Below, piece by piece: positions 54,952 to 62,017 of a DNA stretch of 62,017 bases (the stretch's first letter is position 1; each line of letters opens with the position of its first letter). A program made the translations under genes and the position numbers. The notes below the pieces were generated by a model. That model did no database searches. It had not been told where the DNA came from and saw nothing but the letters and a program-made list of their open reading frames with translations. This DNA comes from Kofleriaceae bacterium (lineage in GTDB: Bacteria > Myxococcota_A > Polyangia > Haliangiales > Haliangiaceae). The stretch lies in the NCBI GenBank assembly GCA_025357755.1, contig JANXOP010000432.1, positions 1-62,017 of the forward strand, read 5' to 3'.

Positions 54952-56013
54952 ATGAAACTCTTCGCGTGCCCGAGCTGTGGCCTCGTCGTGTTCTTCAGCA
55001 ACACTCATTGCGAGCGTTGCGAGACCCAGCTCGGCTATGCGCCGTATCCGAATCGGATGATTCCGCTCAAGGCCGACGGCCGCAAGAGCTGGAAGTACTG
55101 CAACAACTTTCAGAGCGGCGTCTGCAACTGGCTCATCCCTGCGGAGGATCCGAGCGAACTGTGCCGTGCGTGTCGGCACAACATGACCATTCCGGACCTT
55201 TCGGTTCAGGCGAACATCCCGCTATGGCGCAAGCTCGAGGAGGCCAAGCACCGGCTGCTCTATACGATCTTGCGGCTCGACCTCCCGTTGTTCGATCGCG
55301 CCGAGCGCTCGGATGGCCTCGGCTTCGATTTCCTCAAGTCCGACGAGCATCACAAGGTCCTGACCGGGCACTCGGGCGGCCTGATCACGATCGCGGTGGT
55401 CGAAGCCGACGATGCCGAGCGAGAGAAACGTCGGTGCGCGCTCGGCGAGCCATACCGCACACTACTCGGCCACTTCCGGCACGAGGTCGGGCACTGGTAC
55501 TGGGATCAGCTCGTGCGCGATAGCGATCAGCTCCAGAACTTCACGAACCTGTTCGGCGATGCGAACCAGGACTACGGCGAAGCGCTGAAGCGTCACTACG
55601 CGCAGGGTCCGCAGCAGAACTGGCCCGAGACGTACATCTCCGCTTACGCGGGCTCCCATCCGTGGGAGGACTTCGCCGAGACCTGGGCCCACTACTTTCA
55701 CATGGTCGACACGCTCGATACCGGCGGCTCGTACGGCATCGTGCTGAGCCCGCGCATCGATCGCGATCACATCCTCAGCACGTCGCTCGACTTCGACGTC
55801 TACGATCCGAACCTGTCGATGCAGACGCTCGGGGATGCCTGGGTCGCGCTGGCTGCCGCGCTGAACTCGTTCAATCGTTCGATGGGCGTGGTCGATCCGT
55901 ACCCGTTCGTGCTTTCGCCCAAGGTGATGGAGAAGCTCGGCTTCGTACACATGCTCTGCCGCCGCCAGACCGCACGTAGTGCCCAGCGCCCCACGCAACG
56001 CGCCCTTATCTAG
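54952..56013 (+). CDS. Putative zinc-binding metallopeptidase with zinc ribbons
   Basis: The 353-residue protein begins with a zinc ribbon (CPSCG and CERC, residues 6-24) and has a second Cys group (CNNF, GVCNW and CRACRHN, ~47-76). The catalytic domain has HFRHEVGHWYWD (HEVGH near ~178) and the third ligand Glu in WEDFAETWAHYFHMVD (~240). This is the Peptidase_Mx/DUF family of predicted zinc metallopeptidases; substrates unknown. No signal peptide, so cytoplasmic. ATG 54952 used. Confidence 0.87.
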   Translation: MKLFACPSCGLVVFFSNTHCERCETQLGYAPYPNRMIPLKADGRKSWKYCNNFQSGVCNWLIPAEDPSELCRACRHNMTIPDLSVQANIPLWRKLEEAKHRLLYTILRLDLPLFDRAERSDGLGFDFLKSDEHHKVLTGHSGGLITIAVVEADDAEREKRRCALGEPYRTLLGHFRHEVGHWYWDQLVRDSDQLQNFTNLFGDANQDYGEALKRHYAQGPQQNWPETYISAYAGSHPWEDFAETWAHYFHMVDTLDTGGSYGIVLSPRIDRDHILSTSLDFDVYDPNLSMQTLGDAWVALAAALNSFNRSMGVVDPYPFVLSPKVMEKLGFVHMLCRRQTARSAQRPTQRALI

Positions 56014-56016
56014 CGG

Positions 56017-56034
56017 ACCCCCCGATCGGGGGGT
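56017..56034. promoter_or_regulatory. 18-bp perfect palindrome before the GrpE-like gene
   Basis: accccccgatcggggggt is a perfect 18-bp palindrome starting 3 nt after the metallopeptidase stop and ending 33 nt before the GrpE-like start. With no loop and no T-tract it looks more like an operator for a dimeric regulator than a terminator, though an RNA hairpin with a small gatc loop would also form. Confidence 0.45.
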
Positions 56035-56067
56035 GCGAACGGCACGAGCAATGCTTACGTAGGTGGC

Positions 56068-56895
56068 ATGGAAGGCGAGGCACCTACCGAGACGATTCCC
56101 GACCGTACGCAGCTCTCCTCTGCCCTGCGCGAGCTCGAAAACGCAAAGGCACGTGTCGAGCGTGACGCACGACAGGTCTCCGATGACACCAGGAAGAAGC
56201 TGGTCTCTCAGCTCCTACCGGTGATGGACAACCTCGACCGTACGATCAAGGCCGCGACCGAGAGTGGTGATGCACCCGCCGTGATCGAAGGCATCACGCT
56301 CGTGAAGAGTCAGCTCGAGGGCGTGCTTCGTGGCTACGGGGTCGAACGTATCGAGGCGAGCGGCGCCTTCGATCCAGCGATCCACGAGGCGGTCACCACC
56401 ATCCCCGTGCTCACCCAGGAAGCTCACAACACGGTCGTCGATCAACTCGCACCCGGCTACAAGTTCGGCGCGCACCTCTTGCGCCCCGCGCAGGTCGTCG
56501 TCGGTAAGCTGAGCCAGGCGGTACAGCCGAGGGCGGCCCAACCCACGCCGGAACCGGTGCCCGAGCCGATCCGCGTGGTCGAGCCCGAGCCCGAAAACGC
56601 CGAGCGAGAGCCGCGTCCGCAGGTCGACGCCTACGGTCGACGTGTTCAACCGCCGCAGCAGCCAACGCACCTCGATGCGTTCGGTCGTCCCGTGCATCGG
56701 GTTCGACCAGCACCGCCGGTCCAGACACCGCGGCTCGACGCCTACGGTCGGCAGGTCGATGTGTATGGTCGTCCCGTGCGGCCGCAACAGCCTTCGCAAG
56801 TCGATGCGTACGGTCGCCCGATCCAGTTCGACCGATACGGTCGGCCGATCGCGCAGCCCGCGCCGTTCAGTCCGTTCGGGCGTCGGTTCCGCTGA
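56068..56895 (+). CDS. GrpE-domain protein with repetitive YGR/FGR tail
   Basis: The 275-residue protein has a GrpE nucleotide-exchange domain at ~15-150 (LLPVMDNLDRTI, AFDPAIHEAV and HNTVVDQLAPGYKFGAHLLRPAQV). GrpE releases ADP from DnaK. After a Pro/Glu linker, residues ~205-275 carry seven spaced copies of a short motif (DAYGRRV, DAFGRPV, DAYGRQV, DVYGRPV, DAYGRPI, DRYGRPI, SPFGRRF). No dnaK or dnaJ is nearby, so this may be a paralogue dedicated to a special chaperone. Its 3' end overlaps the convergent thioesterase gene by 29 bp. Confidence 0.85.
   Translation: MEGEAPTETIPDRTQLSSALRELENAKARVERDARQVSDDTRKKLVSQLLPVMDNLDRTIKAATESGDAPAVIEGITLVKSQLEGVLRGYGVERIEASGAFDPAIHEAVTTIPVLTQEAHNTVVDQLAPGYKFGAHLLRPAQVVVGKLSQAVQPRAAQPTPEPVPEPIRVVEPEPENAEREPRPQVDAYGRRVQPPQQPTHLDAFGRPVHRVRPAPPVQTPRLDAYGRQVDVYGRPVRPQQPSQVDAYGRPIQFDRYGRPIAQPAPFSPFGRRFR
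56623..56892 (+). repeat. Degenerate coding repeats of the YGR tail
   Basis: About seven imperfect copies of a unit coding [V/L]DAYGRPV are spread over 270 bp at irregular spacing. At the DNA level each contains a variant of tacggtcg or ttcggtcg. Copies differ at silent and coding positions, suggesting old duplication with selection on the Asp-Ala-Tyr/Phe-Gly-Arg core. Confidence 0.8.
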
Positions 56896-57295
56896 CCAGG
56901 TGGCGCTCGAACATCGCGCGCGCGTCTCGTGGCATCGCGCAAGATGCTCGCGCTGCGATGTCGAAGCTGACCACGGTGTGCGTGATCACGGCCGAGGCCA
57001 CGCCGTCGCCGCGGGTAAAGTTGTAGACCAGCGTCGCGCTCTTCGTGCCGAGGCGCACCACGCTCACCGCGATGTCGACGGTATCGCCGTAGCGCAGCGA
57101 CGCCGAGAACTCGCAGGCCATCTTCACGGTCGCGAAGCATAGCTTGCGCTGCGTGATGTAGCCCACGTAGGTGCCATCGAGCTCCTCACAGAGCAGCTCC
57201 ATTGCCTCGTTCGCGTACGCGTAGTAGCGCGCGAAGAACACGATCTGCGCGACGTCGATCTCCTCGAGCCGGACGCGACGGTGGTACGTCACCAT
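56867..57295 (-). CDS. Hotdog-fold acyl-CoA thioesterase (YbgC/4-HBT type)
   Basis: This 142-residue protein starts MVTYHRRVRLEEIDVAQIVF with the (D)xA/QxxVFFARYY region of YbgC and 4-hydroxybenzoyl-CoA thioesterases. FSASLRYGDTVDIAVSV follows as the second conserved stretch. It would release a free acid from a CoA ester. It is the last gene of the right-hand operon and overlaps the HAD gene by 7 bp. The 3' end overlaps the GrpE-like gene. Confidence 0.88.
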   Translation of the reverse strand: MVTYHRRVRLEEIDVAQIVFFARYYAYANEAMELLCEELDGTYVGYITQRKLCFATVKMACEFSASLRYGDTVDIAVSVVRLGTKSATLVYNFTRGDGVASAVITHTVVSFDIAARASCAMPRDARAMFERHLVSGTDARTD

Positions 57296-57942
57296 CCGCG
57301 AACGCCGTGGCCGAGCACCGCTTCGAGCTCCGCGATCGCCACCCCCGGATCGCCGACCTTGATCGTGGTCATGCCGAGCTGCTTCGCGGTCTTCAAGTTG
57401 ATCCCGAGATCGTCGAGGAACACGCACTGCTCCGGCTGGACCCCGATGATCTCGCACGCACGCAAGAAGAACATCGGCTCCGGTTTACGCACGCGGAGCT
57501 CGCGCGACTCGATCACGAACTCGAACAGCCCCATCACCTCGGCGACCTCGGCGGCGGCCTCTGCCGTTCGCGACATCGCGGTGCCGAGGCCGAGCGCCAT
57601 ATTATTCGTGAGGCACGCGACCGTGTAGCGCTCGCGCAGATGACGCACGACATCGACCATCTCGACGCGGATCTCGCCGGAGAGCATGCTGACGAGCTGC
57701 TTGGCGTCGAACGCGAAGCCGAGTGCCTGCCCTTCTGCTTCGAAGCGGCGATAGAACTCCGCTTCGTCGATCTCGCCCCGCTCGATCTGCGCCCACGCAT
57801 TGGTGTCGGGGTTGATCGTGTTGATCTTCGCGAGGAAGCCCGCCGGCAACTTCGCGCTCGCCTCGTACGCGGCGAAGATCTCAAACGGGCTCGTGAGGAT
57901 CACGCCGCCGAAGTCGAACAGGATCGCGCGAAAGTCACTCAC
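57289..57942 (-). CDS. HAD-superfamily hydrolase, ACAD10 N-domain-like
   Basis: This 217-residue HAD-IA phosphatase shows ILFDFGGVILTSP (first Asp loop; the second Asp is Gly here: DFGG), TNNMA (motif II), KPEP (motif III Lys) and FLDDLGINLKTAK (motif IV). The DFGG form is that of the epoxide-hydrolase N-terminal and ACAD10 subgroup. Its place next to an APH-type kinase and an ACAD matches the domain order of animal ACAD10. It may remove phosphate from off-path intermediates (inference). Confidence 0.88.
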   Translation of the reverse strand: MSDFRAILFDFGGVILTSPFEIFAAYEASAKLPAGFLAKINTINPDTNAWAQIERGEIDEAEFYRRFEAEGQALGFAFDAKQLVSMLSGEIRVEMVDVVRHLRERYTVACLTNNMALGLGTAMSRTAEAAAEVAEVMGLFEFVIESRELRVRKPEPMFFLRACEIIGVQPEQCVFLDDLGINLKTAKQLGMTTIKVGDPGVAIAELEAVLGHGVRGW

Positions 57943-58987
57943 GACACGCCTTCGGCGATGCGCCGAGCGGTGTCTGCGAACGTCGGGACTTGCTTGGCCA
58001 ACAGCGCCGCGTTCGCGCTGCTCGCATTGCCTTGCTCGGCGCGTGCACGAATGCCGGCGAGGATCGCCGCCATCCGGAACAAGCCGAACGCCTTGTAGAA
58101 CGCGTAGACCTCGGGGCTCGGCGGGCTGATCGTTCGCTTCGCGCAGTAGCGCGCGACCAGCTCGGCTTCGCTCGGAATCCGGTGCGCCGCGAGATCCTTG
58201 CCGGCGAGGCCGCGCAGCATCGGGACATCGTGCGGCAAGTGATACGGCATGCAGAAGTACGCGAGGTCGGTAAACGGATCACCGAGCGTCGAGAGCTCCC
58301 AATCGAGAACCGCGAGCACCTTCGGCGCGTTCGCATCGAGCACGAGGTTGTCGATCCGAAAATCGCCGTGCGCGATCGACACCGGCTGCTCGGCCGGCAC
58401 GTGGGCCGGCAGCCACGCGAGCAACCAGTCCATCGCCGGCAATTCCGGCGGGTGGGCATCGTGATATTGGCGCGACCACCGCGTGATCTGCCGGCTCACG
58501 TACTGCGCGGGCTTGCCGAAATCCGTGAGGCCGCGGGCAGCCCAATCGACATCGTGGAGGTCCGCGAGCGCGTCGACCGCAGCGTGATAGACCGCGGTCG
58601 CGTCCATCCCCGGCAGCACGGGATCGCGAACGATCCGGCCCTGGATGTACGACATCACGAAGAACGCGGTGCCGATGACCGCAGGGTCCTCGCAGAACAC
58701 GAGGACCTCGGGCACCGGGACCGCGGAGCCCCTGAGCGCCGCCATGATCCGCGCCTCGCGCTCGACCATGTGCGCCGACGCGAGCAGTACGCCGCTCGGC
58801 TTCTTGCGCAGCACGTAGCTCGCGACCGGCGTATCGAGCAGATACGTCGGGTTCGATTGCCCGCCTTCGAACTGGCGAACCTTCAAGCCCTGCTCGACGC
58901 CGGGAACCTTGCCGGTGAGATACGTGACGAGCGCAACTTCATCGAGCGCCGCGCGGACCGCCGTCACCGCGCCCGTGACCTGTTCGG

Positions 58988-58991
<4 letters not shown>
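57939..58991 (-). CDS. APH-family kinase, ACAD10/11 and LvaA-like
   Basis: The 350-residue phosphotransferase has the aminoglycoside/choline kinase fold. [12 protein letters not shown] is the nucleotide loop, VLRKKPSG carries the Lys, [11 protein letters not shown] is the catalytic loop (Brenner motif, ~205) and [12 protein letters not shown] the metal-binding motif. Relatives in ACAD10/ACAD11 and in LvaA of Pseudomonas phosphorylate 4-hydroxyacyl-CoAs. Genes on both sides overlap by ATGA. An antibiotic-resistance role is unlikely given the setting. Confidence 0.9.
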
Positions 58992-60186
<1,195 letters not shown>

Positions 60187-60190
<4 letters not shown>

Positions 60191-61866
60191 TTACTACCTT
60201 CCCTATCACGCAGGACGCGACGCAAGAACTTGCCGGTGACGGTCTTCGGCACCTCGTCGACGATCTCGAGCTGGCGGGGGTACTTATAGGCCGCGATCTT
60301 GGACTTGCAGAACTCGATGATCTCGTCGGTCGTGGCGGTCATTCCGGCCTTGAGCGAGACGAACGCCTTCACGGTCTCGCCGCGGTACTCGTCCGGCACA
60401 CCGATCACCGCGGCCTCTTTCACGGCCGGGTGCATGTACAGCGTGTCCTCGACCTCGCGCGGCCAGACCTTGTAGCCCGACACGATGATCATGTCTTTTT
60501 TGCGATCGACTACGAAGTAGTAGCCATCGTCGTTTCGCGTCGCGACATCACCGGTCATGAAGTAGCCATCGCTGAACGCCTTCTCGGTCGCCTCGGGCTT
60601 GTTCCAGTAGCCGCTGAAGATCATCGGGCCGCGATCCGCGATCTCGCCCGCTTCCCCGGCCGCGACCTCTACGGTCGGGTTCTCCATGTTCAGCAAGCGC
60701 ACGTCGCAGCCCGGAATCGGCACGCCGACCGAGAGCGCGCCGGTCATCGGATCGACCGGCGAGCGCGCGCCCCACGGCACGGCGTGGGTCGGCGAGTTCG
60801 ATTCGGTCAGACCGTAGACGTTGTGGATGTACACGCCGAACTGCTGCTCGAACCGATCCGCGATGCTCGGCGCGACGGGAGCACCGCCCGACATCGCCTT
60901 CGTGATCGATCTCAACGAATCGGCCTTCGCCGAGGGGTGATTCATCAGAGCGAGGAACACGGTGATCGACGCGACCGTCATCGTGGGCTTCCACTTCGCG
61001 ATCAGGTCGAGCGTGACCTCGGCATCGAAGCGATAGCCGAGGACGACCGGGCAGCGCGCGACGGCCGCGACCGCGACGTGCGCGACCATGCCGGTGATGT
61101 GGAACAGCGGTGCGACGCCGAGGACGCTGTCCCGATCGGTCATCTGCAGCCAGACGCGATAGAAGTTCGCGTTGTAGGCGATGTTGCTGTGGCTCGACAT
61201 CGCGCCCTTGGGCTGACCGGTCGTGCCCGAGGTGTAGCCGAGCGAGGCCAGCTCGGTGGTCTCGACCTCGATCTGGGATTTCGGATCAGGTGTGAGCGCC
61301 GCGAGAGTCTCGAGCAGATCGAACGTGCCGGCCACGGCCGGCCGCTTGATGCTCGTGGCAAAGACCTTGGCAGGCACCCCTGGTCCGAGCATGTCGAGCT
61401 CGTTCGTCGTGATCACCTTCTCGACCGAGGTCGCCTTGATGACATCTTTTGCGACGGTGTCGTAGAGCGACTCGAGCGCGACGAGCACCCGCGCCCCCGA
61501 ATCGTTCAGGTGATACGTGAGCTCTTTATCCTTGAACATCGGGTTGAGCGGCACCACGGCGGCACCGCGCTTCCACACGCCGTACAGGACGACAAACGCC
61601 TGCGGCACGTTCTGCAGGTACATGGCGACGCGATCACCGCGATCGATCCCCCACGAAGCGAGCAGGGTCGAGAACCGCGTCGCCAGCTCGTCGAGCTCGC
61701 GATAGCTGATCGTCGCGTCGAAGTAGTGGATCGCGGGCGCATCGGGCACCGCGCGCGCCGTCTCCTCGAGGATGTCGGCCATCGTTTGCGTTGGCAAGGG
61801 GAGCACGTTCGGGACGTAGTTCGCGTACTGCTTGGTCCAGGGCTTTGCGGGATCGAAGGTCGCCAT
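60187..61866 (-). CDS. Acyl-CoA synthetase (AMP-forming)
   Basis: This 559-residue ANL-family ligase activates a carboxylic acid to its CoA thioester. The AMP loop [18 protein letters not shown] is at ~208, VYGLTES at ~343, [12 protein letters not shown] at ~430, [15 protein letters not shown] at ~453 and the C-terminal Lys in [12 protein letters not shown]. Length and sequence resemble medium- to long-chain fatty acid CoA ligases and LvaE-like enzymes. Start ATG 61866 has a good ribosome site (ggtgaggtgag). It feeds the following dehydrogenase/kinase genes. Confidence 0.94.
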
Positions 61867-61878
61867 GTCTCACCTCAC

Positions 61879-62017
61879 CTACTTGATCACGATCGGGTTC
61901 ACGGGCGCGCCGGTACCGCGATAGACCTTGAGCGGCGCGGCCGTGTAGAAGAAATCATACTTGCCGTCGGCCGCGCAGTCCGCGGCGAGCTTGTCGAGCA
62001 AGAGGATCTCGTTGAAC
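61879..62017 (-). CDS. Cyclase-family protein, C-terminal part (cut by window edge)
   Basis: Only the last 46 codons are inside the window. They read to FFYTAAPLKVYRGTGAP and end VNPIVIK. That is the closing pattern of the cyclase/kynurenine-formamidase-like (PF04199) metal-dependent hydrolases. It lies 12 nt upstream of the acyl-CoA synthetase gene and probably opens or precedes the operon, so hydrolysis of a lactone or amide could feed the ligase (inference). Confidence 0.7.
   Translation of the reverse strand, partial: FNEILLLDKLAADCAADGKYDFFYTAAPLKVYRGTGAPVNPIVIK

Overview
The window is about 62 kb of very GC-rich, gene-dense bacterial chromosome. Its style points to a Myxococcota (former deltaproteobacterial) genome, possibly of the Haliangium/Kofleria kind. 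The evidence is a DUF4215 'Myxo-disulfide' repeat lipoprotein, eukaryote-like Ser/Thr kinases (one fused to an AAA ATPase), many cysteine-rich lipoproteins, WGR/TIGR02996 and LRR proteins, and GTG starts with ATGA/GTGA overlaps nearly everywhere. I see no rRNA, tRNA, CRISPR array, IS element or prophage. Taxonomy is inferred from gene content only.

Layout. 0.3-7.5 kb: a membrane protein coupled to a DyP-type peroxidase, convergent with an SDR plus a PknK-like kinase/ATPase. 7.7-21.1 kb: an envelope-facing region with an L,D-transpeptidase-like lipoprotein, a gluzincin metalloprotease with an overlapping small lipoprotein, a phosphodiesterase-like lipoprotein, an orphan spore-coat-U protein, a second kinase, several secreted or lipidated proteins, and an aldo/keto reductase-thioesterase pair. 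21.3-24.7 kb: a Pqi lipid-transport operon (PqiA split into two genes, PqiB, PqiC). 24.8-30.9 kb: WGR/LRR protein, HDOD protein, GNAT, SDR, rhomboid protease and one unknown gene. 30.9-42.1 kb: a signalling block. One half is HDOD, soluble MCP-like, STAS, HATPase and receiver-PP2C phosphatase (plus strand). The other half is a complete chemosensory operon STAS-CheY-CheA-CheW-MCP-CheR-CheD-CheB (minus strand). 42.1-46.4 kb: lipoprotein, MFS transporter, PEP carboxylase. 46.4-51.0 kb: urease operon ureD-ureAB(fused)-ureC-ureF-ureG without ureE. 51.1-56.9 kb: lipoproteins, an M50-type membrane protease, a 600-residue LRR lipoprotein, a zinc metallopeptidase, and a GrpE-domain protein with a repetitive YGR tail. 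56.9-62.0 kb: a tightly overlapping operon (cyclase-family end, acyl-CoA ligase, acyl-CoA dehydrogenase, APH-type kinase, HAD hydrolase, thioesterase).

How they fit together. The right-hand operon carries, as separate genes in consecutive order, the HAD, APH and ACAD parts that are fused in animal ACAD10/ACAD11, together with a CoA ligase. It is a good candidate for 4-hydroxy-acid breakdown through a phosphorylated acyl-CoA. The signalling block joins a chemosensory array to a partner-switching (STAS/anti-sigma-like kinase/phosphatase) module and looks like one regulatory unit. The Pqi and urease operons are conventional except for the split PqiA, the fused UreAB and the missing UreE. Several convergent gene pairs overlap at their 3' ends, from 4 to 86 bp.
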